Positions 29,617-38,621 are shown, counted from the stretch's first letter. The stretch: DNA of 64,000 bases from CAWFLT01 sp963816795 (GCA_963816795.1 CAWFLT010000009.1:1-64000), one strand, 5' to 3'. The notes: generated from the letters alone by a model not told the origin. A program made the numbers and translations.

Positions 29617-32367
29617 TCATTCCACGCGCAGCGCGTCCACGGGCTGAATGCGCGTTGCCGAGCGGGCCGGCCACACGCCGGCGGCCAGCACGATCATCAC
29701 GAGCACCGCGGCTGACAGCACGTACGTCCATACGTCCAGCCTGGTCACCCCGAAGAGCTGCGACTCGATCAGACGCGTGCCAAACGCGGCGAGCGCAAGG
29801 CCTGCGACGACGCCGACCACGCCGATCCAGGCGGCCTGACGAATGACCAGGGCAAGAATGCGCCGGCGGTCGGCGCCAATGGCCAGCCGGATGCCGAACT
29901 CGCGGGTGCGCTCGGTGACCGACTGCGCGAGCAGTCCGTACAGTCCAACCGCCGCAAGCACAAACGCGGTCCATCCGACCAGTGACAGCACCCACGCGAA
30001 GGTGCGCTGTTCTGACACTTCCGATTCGATCGACCCGATCAGCGGCTGCGAGGTGGACACCGGAATTGAGCCGTCCACTTCACGCACGACGGATTCGACC
30101 AGGCGGGTGACGTCGGCCTCGGGCAGCGGGGAGCGCACGAGGACGACCCCGCTCCGCTGGATCTGCGGATACGGCTGATACAGGAAGAGCGGACGCTCGT
30201 CGGTCAGACTGTTCCAGTACACGTCGCGCACCACGCCTACGACGAGCGCCTCCCGCGTGGGATTGTTCCCTGCCTTCGGCAGCACGAATGTGCGGCCGGC
30301 CGCCTCGACCGAGCCGAAGAGCCGCTTCGCCAGGTTCTCGCTGACCACCACCGGAAGAAGCGTCGCGTTGGCCGGCGTCAGGGCTTCCGCGTCCGTGAAG
30401 GTGCGGCCGCGCACGATCGTGGTTCGCAGGACCTCGAAATATGTCGGGCTGATGTTGTTGGACAGGACGTTGATCGGTGGGCGATCGGCGCCCGCGGGGT
30501 CCTGCACGCGCACGCGAAACGATGAACTGAAGGGCGTGAGCCCGCTCACCGACACGGCCTCGATGCCGGGCCGGCCCTTCAGCCGGCTCACGAGGTCCTG
30601 GAAGTAGACGAGCGTGCGATCCGGTTTGTACCCATGACGTGACGGGTCGATGATGTGCCGCGTGACGTTCGTGGGATCGAAGCCCAAATCCAGTGCATGA
30701 AGATTCCTGAGCGTGGCCGCCAGGAGCAGCGAGCCGGTGACGAGCGCCAGTGAGAGCGCCAGCTGCACGCCGGCAAATCCGGCACGCAGCCAGCGGCCGC
30801 TGGTCACCGACCGGCCGCCACCGGCTGAGATCGACATGGCCAGACCCGTGCGCCTGTTGACGAAGGCCGGCGCCAGGCCGGCGATGAGGCCGCAGAGGAG
30901 TGACACGGTCAGCGTCACGCCGAGCACTCGCAGGTCGAGCGGAACTGCGAGGTGAGTGGCTGGGACGCCCGGGAACAGCAGCGACACGATCAACTGCTTC
31001 AGCCACACGGCCAGCAGAAGACCGACAAGGCCGCCGCCCGCGGCGAGCAATCCGCTTTCGGTCAACTGCAGGGCCACGAGCCTGGCGCGGCTCGCGCCGA
31101 GCGCCAGACGAATTGCGCGGTCGCGGCCGTTGCGCACGCCGCGCACCACGAGCACGTTCGCCACATTGGCGCAGCCGAGCAGGAGCAGCGCGCCACCAAT
31201 CGCGAGCAGCACGCGTACCAGCTCCGCATAGCGTTGGCGCTGCAACTCGCGCGGTCCGAGTCCCGGATACAGCCGGGCCCGCACCGTCTTGAACTTGCCG
31301 TTCTCGTCCGGATGACCCTCGGCCAGTGCCGGGACGATCACATCGAGCTCAGCCTGCGCCGCTTCAAACGTCGCGCCTGACGCGAGCCGCACCACGAACG
31401 TATAGAAGATGCCGTCGGCGCGCGTCCGGTTGATCGGTCCGTTGAAGTGGTTCACGTACCCATACATCGTGGCGGGATACCAGACCGTGACACGGCTGAG
31501 CGGCGTGATCCCGGCGAAGCGTCCGGTGGCGACGCCGACGATCGTCATCTGCCGGCCATTCAGATAAATCGTCTGGTTCACAGCGCCGGCTGAATTGCCG
31601 AAGGTCTCGTTCGCAAACGCCTCGCTGACAATGGCGACCTTCTCACCTTCGGGCTCGCGGTCTTCCTCCGCTCTGAATGGGCGGCCGGCCACGAGCGGCA
31701 CTCCGAGCACCTCGAACCCATTCGCAGTGACCCACGCGCCAGAGGCGTAGGCCGGCGAGTGTCCGGGGGCGGCAATACTGACGCTGCCTTCCTGGATGCC
31801 CGCAAAGCCGCTGATGGTCTTCGACGCGCGGCGGAGATCGTCCAGGTTGGCGTACGACACGCCGGAAACGCTGACGCTGTTCGCGTTCTCACGCCACTCG
31901 CCGGTCCACATCACACCCAGTTGCCGCGCGTCGGTCACGCCGGGCGTCGGTCTCCACAGCAGCCAGTTCCCGACCGTCAGGATCGCGGTGGTCGGACCGA
32001 TCGTGAGCGCGAAGGTGAGCAGGACGGTGGCCGTGAACATGGGGGCGCGGCAAAGCGATCGCACGGCATACCTGACGTCGTACCAGCGCGCCTGGAACCA
32101 GCGGCCGCGTGACGGGGCCCCCGGGGCCGGAAGCACGAGCGGCGGCCGCTGTTCGATGGCGGCCAGCCGGCGCGCCAGCTCGCCGGGGGCATCGAGCTCG
32201 ACCAGCGCTTCGGCGCGTGCGGCCTCGAGCGTGGCGCCGCCGTCTATCCGTTCGCGGACCTGGTCGTCCAGGTGCTCGGCGAGTTCCTCAATGATCTCGG
32301 CTTCGCGCTCGGGCCGGAGGGTGAGGCCGGCCAGGCGATCGGCGAGTGCACGCCTCCACTCGGACAT
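29617..32367 (-). CDS. ADOP-type ABC transporter permease (MacB/FtsX repeat)
   Basis: Large permease of 916 residues. It begins with a cytoplasmic helical region typical of this family (EAEIIEELAEHLDDQVRERIDGG), then two MacB_PCD plus FtsX modules: helix 1 near residue 105, an FtsX triplet near 390-500, a second periplasmic domain about 560-760 and a final FtsX triplet about 790-905 ending PARSATRIQPVDALRVE. Acidobacteria carry many such permeases without a dedicated ATPase, usually beside a PadR regulator, as here. The substrate is unknown; MacB-like export of lipophilic compounds or macrolides is only an analogy. About 10 bp downstream of the padR stop, so the two are probably one operon. 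Confidence 0.93.
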   Translation of the reverse strand: MSEWRRALADRLAGLTLRPEREAEIIEELAEHLDDQVRERIDGGATLEAARAEALVELDAPGELARRLAAIEQRPPLVLPAPGAPSRGRWFQARWYDVRYAVRSLCRAPMFTATVLLTFALTIGPTTAILTVGNWLLWRPTPGVTDARQLGVMWTGEWRENANSVSVSGVSYANLDDLRRASKTISGFAGIQEGSVSIAAPGHSPAYASGAWVTANGFEVLGVPLVAGRPFRAEEDREPEGEKVAIVSEAFANETFGNSAGAVNQTIYLNGRQMTIVGVATGRFAGITPLSRVTVWYPATMYGYVNHFNGPINRTRADGIFYTFVVRLASGATFEAAQAELDVIVPALAEGHPDENGKFKTVRARLYPGLGPRELQRQRYAELVRVLLAIGGALLLLGCANVANVLVVRGVRNGRDRAIRLALGASRARLVALQLTESGLLAAGGGLVGLLLAVWLKQLIVSLLFPGVPATHLAVPLDLRVLGVTLTVSLLCGLIAGLAPAFVNRRTGLAMSISAGGGRSVTSGRWLRAGFAGVQLALSLALVTGSLLLAATLRNLHALDLGFDPTNVTRHIIDPSRHGYKPDRTLVYFQDLVSRLKGRPGIEAVSVSGLTPFSSSFRVRVQDPAGADRPPINVLSNNISPTYFEVLRTTIVRGRTFTDAEALTPANATLLPVVVSENLAKRLFGSVEAAGRTFVLPKAGNNPTREALVVGVVRDVYWNSLTDERPLFLYQPYPQIQRSGVVLVRSPLPEADVTRLVESVVREVDGSIPVSTSQPLIGSIESEVSEQRTFAWVLSLVGWTAFVLAAVGLYGLLAQSVTERTREFGIRLAIGADRRRILALVIRQAAWIGVVGVVAGLALAAFGTRLIESQLFGVTRLDVWTYVLSAAVLVMIVLAAGVWPARSATRIQPVDALRVE

Positions 32368-32376
32368 GTGTCCTCC

Positions 32377-32718
32377 TCAGATTTCGACACCTGCGATCCG
32401 GCTCACCGCGCGCGCGAACGCCTGCCAGCCGCCGCGTTGCGCGGCGAGCACTTTGCGGCCTTCCGGCGTCAGCCGATACAGCCGCCGGCGGCGCTGGTTG
32501 GGCTTCTCCATCCAGCGGCCTTCGAATCCAGCCCCGTTTTTCGAGGCGGTACAGCAGGGGTACAGCGACGCCACGTTGAACCGCAGCGCGCCCTTCGATC
32601 GCAACTGGATGAGCTTGCCGATGTCATAGCCGTGCCGGGGCTGATCTTCCACCAGCGACAGGATCAGCAGCTCGGCGCTGCCCTTCTTCAGCTCGCGTGC
32701 GGGGATGCCATGCGCCAT
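32377..32718 (-). CDS. PadR-family regulator paired with ADOP permease
   Basis: Winged-helix repressor of 113 residues. The HTH region ELLILSLVEDQPRHGYDIGKLI and the C-terminal RRRLYRLTPEGRKVL are standard. Between them the frame reads YPCCTASKNGAGFEGRW, where the family has YPLLYRLEKRGWIEGRW. A missing C at about 32555 and an extra C at about 32526 restore the expected wing, so two compensating indels alter about ten residues while leaving the frame open. The start at 32718 lies inside the putative operator. It probably represses itself and the ADOP gene. Confidence 0.9.
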   Translation of the reverse strand: MAHGIPARELKKGSAELLILSLVEDQPRHGYDIGKLIQLRSKGALRFNVASLYPCCTASKNGAGFEGRWMEKPNQRRRRLYRLTPEGRKVLAAQRGGWQAFARAVSRIAGVEI

Positions 32719-32749
32719 ATGTCGTTATGCGACATATCTTGTAACGACA
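32717..32749. promoter_or_regulatory. Putative PadR operator overlapping the padR start codon
   Basis: Two nested perfect inverted repeats are present: ATATGTCG-N5-CGACATAT (32717-32737) and TGTCGTTA-N14-TAACGACA (32720-32749). ATGT/ACAT-bearing palindromes are typical PadR sites. The ATG of padR (32718-32716) lies at the edge, so bound protein would cover the translation start. Binding is inferred. Confidence 0.7.
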
Positions 32750-32861
32750 CGTGTGGCAGGGTCAAGCGGGGGCGTCGCATCGAGCGTGAGGTCGAGTGTA
32801 GGATAGCGACCGTCCGGGCCACGCGACGTCGCGCGGCTGTCGCTTGCAGAGGCGGGAACAT

Positions 32862-33503
32862 ATGCGTGCCGCGATTCTCACGTTCGCCGCCGTTCTGGGC
32901 ACGGCGGTTCAGTCCACACTGCCGCTGTTGCTGCGGCCGACGGCCGAGGAATTCACCAGGCCGGCTCCCGCCGTCTCGGTCGTGCGCCTCGAGACCACGA
33001 AGGGCACGGTCGATATCGAAGTGACGCGCGCCTGGGCGCCGCGCGGCGCCGATCGCTTCGTCAACCTCGTCCGTGCCGGCTACTACGACGGCAACCGCAT
33101 CTTCCGGCTGAACCCGGGCCGCTGGGTGCAGTTCGGCATCAACGGCACGCCCGCGATCGCCAAGGCCTGGCGCGGGCAGACGTTCCCGGACGACCCGTTC
33201 GTTCAGTCGAACGTCAAAGGCACCGTCGCGTTCGCCTTCGCGGTGCCCAACGGCCGCACGACACAAATCTTCTTCAACATGGGTGATAACTCAGCGACGC
33301 ACGACAAGGAACCCTTCACGCCGTTCGGCCGCGTCCTCGGCACCGGCATGACGATCGTCGAGGCGTTCAACGCCGAGCACCGGGAAGGCCCCGGCGGGAT
33401 CCGCGCCGGCAAGCAGGACGCGTTCTTCGACGGCGGAAACGCCTGGCTCGACGCGACGTTCCCGGGGCTCGACGTGATCAAGAAGGCCATCGTCCGGGAC
33501 TGA
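32862..33503 (+). CDS. Cyclophilin-type peptidyl-prolyl cis-trans isomerase, exported
   Basis: Protein of about 213 residues with a short N-terminal hydrophobic segment (AAILTFAAVLGTAVQSTLPLLL) suggesting export. The cyclophilin core reads VRLETTKGTVDIEVTRAWAPRGADRFVNLVRAGYYDG, then FRLNPGRWVQFGINGTP, where the catalytic FRV.P..MVQ-type motif is loosely kept, and TTQIFFNMGDN and FTPFGRVL. ATG 32862 is chosen over 32844. It is divergent from padR (about 140 bp apart). Isomerase activity is likely but the active-site Arg context is not canonical. Confidence 0.88.
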   Translation: MRAAILTFAAVLGTAVQSTLPLLLRPTAEEFTRPAPAVSVVRLETTKGTVDIEVTRAWAPRGADRFVNLVRAGYYDGNRIFRLNPGRWVQFGINGTPAIAKAWRGQTFPDDPFVQSNVKGTVAFAFAVPNGRTTQIFFNMGDNSATHDKEPFTPFGRVLGTGMTIVEAFNAEHREGPGGIRAGKQDAFFDGGNAWLDATFPGLDVIKKAIVRD

Positions 33504-33529
33504 CGCGCGACAAGACCGTCGCTGCATAA

Positions 33530-33636
33530 CACGGAGGCCACGGGGACGCACGGAGACCACGGAGTTCTTTTCGGAAAAGCTCTGTCCCAAAATGTCCGAC
33601 TCCGTGTCCTCCGTGCTTCTCCGTGATCCCCGCGTG
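33530..33636. repeat. CACGGAG-rich imperfect inverted repeat between convergent genes
   Basis: The left part (33530-33567) contains four copies of CACGG(A/G)G. The right part (33598-33636) contains four copies of CTCCGTG or similar. They can fold into a long imperfect hairpin between the cyclophilin gene and the nucleotidyltransferase gene and may act as a two-way terminator. A related sequence lies at 47011-47099. Confidence 0.6.
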
Positions 33637-33656
33637 AGCTTTTGATCTTGGGAAGC

Positions 33657-34535
33657 TCACTTGCGATACTGTCCTTGCTCGATCAGCGCCGCGATGCCGG
33701 CGGTGACGGCCGGCAGGTCGTCACGATAGGTCAGGCCGAACCAGGGGCCGGGCGCTTCGAGGCCGTGGAGCGTGAGCTCGCCGGTGGCGATGAGCTCGTT
33801 GATCGCTTCGGGCAGCAGGAACTCGGCTGCGGGATCGTTTCCCTCGCGCTCGAGGAACGCATCGAATCGCGTGCCGACCATGCCGAAGACTGATGCCGGG
33901 AAGACCCAGAAGTTCATGGAGACCATCTCGCTCCCGTCGAACGTGAGCGGGCGGCGGCGTCCTGCACCGGTGATCTGGCCGTCGCGCCGCTCGATCTCCG
34001 TCACTTCTTCGATCTGCAGCACGCGCCCGTCGCGCATCTGGCACCATCCGCGCGTGACCGGGCCGTGTCGTGAGAGCGTCCGATCGAGGCGCATGCCGAT
34101 CACGGTCGCGGCGCCAGTGCGAGCGGCCTCGTCACACGCACCGACGGCCAGCTCATAGGCACGTGCGCCGTAGAAATCGTCGGCGTTGATGATGGCGAAC
34201 GCGCCCTCCACTGTCGTCCGCACGGCCAGCACGGCATGGCCGGTTCCCCAAGGCTTGCTCCGGCCCGGTCGTGAGGCGGCTGCGGGCACGTCGTCCAGAC
34301 GCTGCGACACGAGCGTCACGTCGAGATTCGGATCTGTGCGCTCGAAGTGCTGCTCGAATTCGCCGGTCAGTTCTTCGCGGATCACGAGAACGACGCGGTT
34401 GAAGCCGGCCCGCTGAGCGTCGACGAGCCCGAAATCGAGGAGCCACTCCCCCGCTGGACCAATCGGCATGGTCTGCTTCGGTCCGCCGAAGCGAGAGCCG
34501 GCGCCGGCGGCCATGACGACAAGGGTGAGACTCAT
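33657..34535 (-). CDS. NTP_transferase-family nucleotidyltransferase
   Basis: Protein of 292 residues with the sugar-phosphate nucleotidyltransferase N-terminus LVVMAAGAGSRFGGPKQTMPIGPAGEWLLDF (GxGxRFGGPKQ nucleotide loop), then GTGHAVLAVR and the metal-binding AIINADDFYG. It probably makes an NDP-sugar or NDP-polyol, but the sugar cannot be read from sequence. It is shorter than GlmU and lacks a left-handed helix domain. It is downstream of the DUF922 gene on the same strand (about 30 bp). Confidence 0.88.
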   Translation of the reverse strand: MSLTLVVMAAGAGSRFGGPKQTMPIGPAGEWLLDFGLVDAQRAGFNRVVLVIREELTGEFEQHFERTDPNLDVTLVSQRLDDVPAAASRPGRSKPWGTGHAVLAVRTTVEGAFAIINADDFYGARAYELAVGACDEAARTGAATVIGMRLDRTLSRHGPVTRGWCQMRDGRVLQIEEVTEIERRDGQITGAGRRRPLTFDGSEMVSMNFWVFPASVFGMVGTRFDAFLEREGNDPAAEFLLPEAINELIATGELTLHGLEAPGPWFGLTYRDDLPAVTAGIAALIEQGQYRK

Positions 34536-34567
34536 GTGCCGGGAGTCAGCGCGGACGCTCGCCCGCC

Positions 34568-35182
34568 CTAGCGCACGAACTGGTCGAGCGACGCGACCTG
34601 CCGGGCCACGTCAGCATCCCAGGAGCTTTGCCGCTGGACGTTCCGGCCATGGTTCGTTTCCCCGTCGTACCGGAGCTGGGCAGTCGCTTCCTCGCGGATG
34701 AAACGATCGCTCTGGGCGGCCAGCTCCGGCTCCGACTTCAAGCACGGCTCGCGAAGCTCGCTGAAGTACCGCCGCATCCGGCGGGCGTGCACCTCGCTCA
34801 AATCGAAGTGCGTCTGCTCGTGCCGGAGCGTTCTGCTGTTCTGCGCCGGGTTCGCGAGAATCGCCGGCCGGACCCAGGACTGGCGCGGCAGGACCGCGGC
34901 CACGACACGGAACTGGAACGTCTTGCCGCGGCAGCCGAGCGCATGAAACAGGCTGTAGGCCGTCTCGGCCGCGCGCTCCGGGTCGCTCGCCGGGGGAATA
35001 CCCCGAAAGTCGTCCCAGCTGAGCCGCCGGCTGGCCGACCACGGCACCGCGTCGTGTTGCGCCAATTCGCGGTCGACCTTCGCGACCATCGCGGCAGGCG
35101 TTGCCACGCCCCCCGTGCCGGCAGGTGCGCAGGCTCCGGCGGCGACCATCAGAGCGACGAGGAAGAGCGAGGCACCACGCAT
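34568..35182 (-). CDS. DUF922-like lipoprotein with HExxH-like motif
   Basis: Predicted lipoprotein of 204 residues: N-terminus MRGASLFLVALMVAAGACAP with a lipobox (AAGAC). The body contains RLSWDDFRGIPP and TLRHEQTHFDLSEVHARRMRR. The HEQTHF motif resembles the zinc-binding site of DUF922 putative proteases. Protease activity is not established for the family. It lies between the DUF885 gene and the nucleotidyltransferase gene on the same strand. Confidence 0.75.
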   Translation of the reverse strand: MRGASLFLVALMVAAGACAPAGTGGVATPAAMVAKVDRELAQHDAVPWSASRRLSWDDFRGIPPASDPERAAETAYSLFHALGCRGKTFQFRVVAAVLPRQSWVRPAILANPAQNSRTLRHEQTHFDLSEVHARRMRRYFSELREPCLKSEPELAAQSDRFIREEATAQLRYDGETNHGRNVQRQSSWDADVARQVASLDQFVR

Positions 35183-35239
35183 ACTGCTGTGTCCGTTCCC
35201 TGACTCTATATCTGCTGACGAAGCCCGCGGCGCCCAAGT

Positions 35240-37042
35240 TCAGCGCACCGGGACCGTCGCGACCCAATCGTCTACCAGCTTCTGCAGCACGTCGAGCGGC
35301 ACGGCGCCCTGGCCGAGCACGACGTCGTGAAAACGGCGGACGTCGAAACGGCCGCCCAGCTGTTTTTCGGCGCGCGCCCGGAGCTCCCGAATCTTCAATT
35401 GTCCCACCTTGTAGCCCAGCGCCTGACCGGGCCAGACGATGTAGCGGTCGACTTCCACGGTGATGTCCTGCTCGGTCTTCGCCGCATTGGCCTTGAAGAA
35501 ATCGATCGCCTGCTGCCGCGTCCAATTCATCGAATGCAGTCCGGTGTCGACGACCAGACGGACGGCCCGCCACATGTCGTACGTCAACTGCCCGAACTTG
35601 GCGTACGGATCGCGATAGAACCCCATCTCCTCGCCGAGGCTTTCCGAATAGAGCGCCCAACCCTCGACGAACGCCGTGTAGCTCATGTACTTCCTGAAGT
35701 CAGGCAACCCTTCCAATTCCTGGCCGATCGAAATCTGAAGATGGTGCCCCGGCACCGCCTCGTGCAGCGTCAGCGCCTCCATCTCCCAGATCGGCCGCGC
35801 GTCGAGCTTGTAGGTGTTCGCGTGCATGTTTCCGGGCCGTCCGGCCGCGAGCGCGCCCGGTTCGTAGAACGCCGTGGTCTGCGAAGGCGCGCTCGCGTCG
35901 GCCATCTTCACGACGCCGTACGGCGTGCGCGGGAGCGTCCCGAACAGCCTCGCCAGTTCTGGATCGGCCCGCTTCGCGACGTCGCGATAGCCGGCCACCA
36001 GGCTCTCGGCGCTCTTGTGGAAGAAGGCCGGATTCGTCCGCAGATACTGCTTGAAGCCCTCGAACGTGCCGTCCCAGGTCACGCGCCGCATGACCGCGTC
36101 CATCTCGCCGCGGATGCGCGTCACTTCAGCGAGCCCGATGTCGTGAATCTGCTGCGGCGTTTGCGTCGTCGTCGTATGCCAGCGGACGTTGTAGGCGTAC
36201 TGCGCCGCGCCCTTGGACGTCGCGGCGACCGCGATCGTGTCGCGACAGCCGGGTAAGTAGGTCTTGATCAGGAAGTCGTGCAATCGGGCGAACGCCGGCC
36301 TCACGGCGTTGCTGTACGCCATGGTGGCGGCCGCCGTGAGCCGATCGCGATCTGCAGTAGGGATTGATGCCGGGAACGCCTTGAGCGCCGCGAGCAGGGG
36401 GCTGGCGAGCGGATCCGCGACGATCTGTGCCTGGACCTGTGAGGGGACATCACGGAAGGTGATCTTTGGCGGCGTCGCTCCCACAGCCAGTCCCCGCTGC
36501 ATCAACGCGATGGTCTGATCGACGAGGGCCGGCACTGACTCGAGGCGCTTCACGAGATCGTCGTACTCCGCGACACGCGTCGCGGGCATCAGGCTGATGA
36601 CGCGCGGGATGTCCTGCTGCGCGCCCTCGAGTTGATTCATCGGCGCCAGGAGGTTGCGTGGGATCACGCTCCGGAGCGGCAGCGCGTCGTTCTCGAACTC
36701 GAGCCCGTCGACAGCGCTCGCGATCATGTCGCGGTAGAGGTCGTAATTGAGCTGGTCCGCCACCGGGAGCCCGGCGCGATCGATCGCCGTCACTCTCGGC
36801 AGGAGCTGCCGCAAGTACGCCTTCCGCGCGTCGATGGCCGCTGGCGAATAGTCGGTCCAGCGCGCGTTGTGACCGGAGATGCCGAGGCCGGTGGCCACCT
36901 CGGGATACTCGCGCATCCAGTAGTTCCAGTCTTCAGCCAGGAGCGCCTTGAAGCTGTCGGTCTGATTGGTCGGCGCCTGGGCGACGCAGGCTGCCGCAAA
37001 CGACGCCAGGACGGGCAGAGTCCCGAGGAGCGACAGCCGCAT
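35240..37042 (-). CDS. DUF885 family secreted metallopeptidase-like protein
   Basis: Protein of 600 residues starting at ATG 37042 with a signal peptide (MRLSLLGTLPVLASFAAACVAQA; possible lipobox ending AAC). The C-terminal half carries the zinc-type motif HEAVPGHHLQ near residue 400 and downstream FVEGWALYSESLGEEMGFY, the likely third ligand region, as in M32-like DUF885 enzymes. Acidobacteria have many paralogues; the substrate is unknown, though peptides are likely. It is preceded upstream by a palindromic element. Confidence 0.88.
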   Translation of the reverse strand: MRLSLLGTLPVLASFAAACVAQAPTNQTDSFKALLAEDWNYWMREYPEVATGLGISGHNARWTDYSPAAIDARKAYLRQLLPRVTAIDRAGLPVADQLNYDLYRDMIASAVDGLEFENDALPLRSVIPRNLLAPMNQLEGAQQDIPRVISLMPATRVAEYDDLVKRLESVPALVDQTIALMQRGLAVGATPPKITFRDVPSQVQAQIVADPLASPLLAALKAFPASIPTADRDRLTAAATMAYSNAVRPAFARLHDFLIKTYLPGCRDTIAVAATSKGAAQYAYNVRWHTTTTQTPQQIHDIGLAEVTRIRGEMDAVMRRVTWDGTFEGFKQYLRTNPAFFHKSAESLVAGYRDVAKRADPELARLFGTLPRTPYGVVKMADASAPSQTTAFYEPGALAAGRPGNMHANTYKLDARPIWEMEALTLHEAVPGHHLQISIGQELEGLPDFRKYMSYTAFVEGWALYSESLGEEMGFYRDPYAKFGQLTYDMWRAVRLVVDTGLHSMNWTRQQAIDFFKANAAKTEQDITVEVDRYIVWPGQALGYKVGQLKIRELRARAEKQLGGRFDVRRFHDVVLGQGAVPLDVLQKLVDDWVATVPVR

Positions 37043-37067
37043 CCCGCTATCGTACACGACAGGCACC

Positions 37068-37132
37068 GCTACGTAGGGCGGGCCGGGCTTCGGCCCGCCG
37101 ACGCGGACTGAAACCCAGTCCGCGCTACGTAC
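37068..37132. repeat. REP-like palindromic element, copy 1
   Basis: Flanking CTACGTA and GCTACGTA ends enclose two hairpins, GGCGGGCC-GGGCTTC-GGCCCGCC and GCGGACTG-AAAC-CCAGTCCGC. The same design recurs at 50080-50140 and in part at 62936-63000. Its CTACG provides the TAG stop codon of the DinB-like gene. Confidence 0.8.
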
Positions 37133-37691
37133 GGGCTTTGTTTTCGATCGATTTGGCGTGATCGGCGGGCCGTTCGTTCACCGCGCCGCGGTTGTAGCTC
37201 TCCGACTGTCCGGGCGCAATCGACAGGTACTGCCAGCCTTCGCCGGCCGCGACGCGACCGAGCAGCACGATCTGGCCCACGTGGTAGCTGACGTGCGCGA
37301 GCGCGCGATGGAGCGCCTCCACGACCGCGACCGGCTGGGCTCGAATGTGGACGGTCTTCGCGAGATCGGCGTCGGTGAGATCGGCCAGCGTGGCGAACAG
37401 CACGGACCAGCCGCGGTCCCACTTTTCGAGCAACTCGGTGCGACTGACGGTCCGCTCGACGAATTCCTCGTCGCGGTGGCGCCAGGGCTTCTCGCCGTCG
37501 GTGGTGAGGAAGTCCGTAAAACGTGAAGCGAGGTTCCCCGACACGTGCCACGCGATGATCGCGATGGAGTTCTGATCGCCCGGACCGCGCACCGAGAGCG
37601 CCGGCTCGTCGACCTGGCGGATGGCGCCCTCCGCGAGCGCCTTGTAGCGGCGGAATTCGCCCTCCACTGACGCGACCAGGACTCGTGACAT
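37125..37691 (-). CDS. DinB/DUF1572-like four-helix protein
   Basis: Small protein of 188 residues with the DinB-like arrangement of metal-ligand histidines: IAIIAWHVSGNLASRF near residue 48 and LAHVSYHVGQIVLLGR near 135. Members of this superfamily include thiol-dependent transferases; the function of this group is not known. The final codons and the TAG stop fall inside a REP-like element, so the last few residues are probably element-encoded. Confidence 0.87.
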   Translation of the reverse strand: MSRVLVASVEGEFRRYKALAEGAIRQVDEPALSVRGPGDQNSIAIIAWHVSGNLASRFTDFLTTDGEKPWRHRDEEFVERTVSRTELLEKWDRGWSVLFATLADLTDADLAKTVHIRAQPVAVVEALHRALAHVSYHVGQIVLLGRVAAGEGWQYLSIAPGQSESYNRGAVNERPADHAKSIENKART

Positions 37692-37751
37692 GTCTCTACC
37701 GTAGCAGATGCCGGCCGGCGCCGAGCCTCCAGCGGTCCGCGGTGAAAGGCA

Positions 37752-38621
37752 TCAGAACATCGTCATCTGCGAGCACGACGGCCGCGGCGCCGAAGCGGTG
37801 CCGGTGGAAGCCGGCGGATAGGTCACGTCGGCAAGACGAGCGTAGCCTGAGTCATTGGGGTGGAAGCCGTCGGCGGAGTAGATGCCGGGGCTGTACATCG
37901 CCGACTCGCACATCAGGTCGACAACCAGCACGCCGAGTGAGGTGAGTGCGTTGACCTCGGCCGAGAACCCGACGGAAATCTGCTGCAGGAGCCGCTTCTG
38001 GGCCACTGAGCGCCCGCTCACGTACGGCATCGCGGCCATGTTCGGCAGATTGAGGATGACGATGCGGGCGTTGGGAGCGCGGTCGCGAATCCCCGTGACG
38101 AGCGATCGAAGATCACGCCGGAATGTCTGGATGTGTGACGCGATGTAGGCGGACGGGTCCGCGCCGCCCCGGCCGGCCTCGACCGCCGAACCGACGATGT
38201 TGCTGTCGTTCGCCCCGGCGAACACGGTCACGACGGTACTCTCTTTCGCGACGAACGGCACGAGCCGCTCGAGAAAGTTGCCGACGTAGTCGCGGCCGAG
38301 GCTGACGCCGAGCGCGTCGACCGAGGGCCCGAGGACGGCGCCCGGCAGGCTGAGGTTCAAGTGCGTCAGTGTCTTGCCGTCCGAGGTGAAGCGGCGCGCG
38401 ATGATCTGCACGTACCCGCGCCCATCCGGACACGGCGTGAACGGAACACAGAACGAGCTGCTGCCGAAGCCGATCGCGTCGCTCGCGCCAATGGCAGTGT
38501 AATTGACCGCGTTGCCGCCCGGTGACGGCGAGGGAGACGGGTTGTTCGGATTCTGCTGCGAGCAGCCCGCAGACCAGACCCCCAGGGCCGCCAGAGAAAA
38601 CAGAAAGAGGCGGATCTTCAT
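37752..38621 (-). CDS. SGNH/GDSL-type lipoprotein hydrolase
   Basis: Predicted lipoprotein of 289 residues (MKIRLFLFSLAALGVWSAGC, lipobox SAGC) with a Pro/Ser linker. SGNH blocks are block I YTAIGASDAIGFG (GASD in place of GDSL), block III FAGANDSN and block V DGFHPNDSGYARLAD with the Asp-x-x-His pair. Probably an esterase or lipase-like enzyme at the outer membrane. It is on the same strand as the DinB-like gene, about 60 bp upstream of it. Confidence 0.9.
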   Translation of the reverse strand: MKIRLFLFSLAALGVWSAGCSQQNPNNPSPSPSPGGNAVNYTAIGASDAIGFGSSSFCVPFTPCPDGRGYVQIIARRFTSDGKTLTHLNLSLPGAVLGPSVDALGVSLGRDYVGNFLERLVPFVAKESTVVTVFAGANDSNIVGSAVEAGRGGADPSAYIASHIQTFRRDLRSLVTGIRDRAPNARIVILNLPNMAAMPYVSGRSVAQKRLLQQISVGFSAEVNALTSLGVLVVDLMCESAMYSPGIYSADGFHPNDSGYARLADVTYPPASTGTASAPRPSCSQMTMF

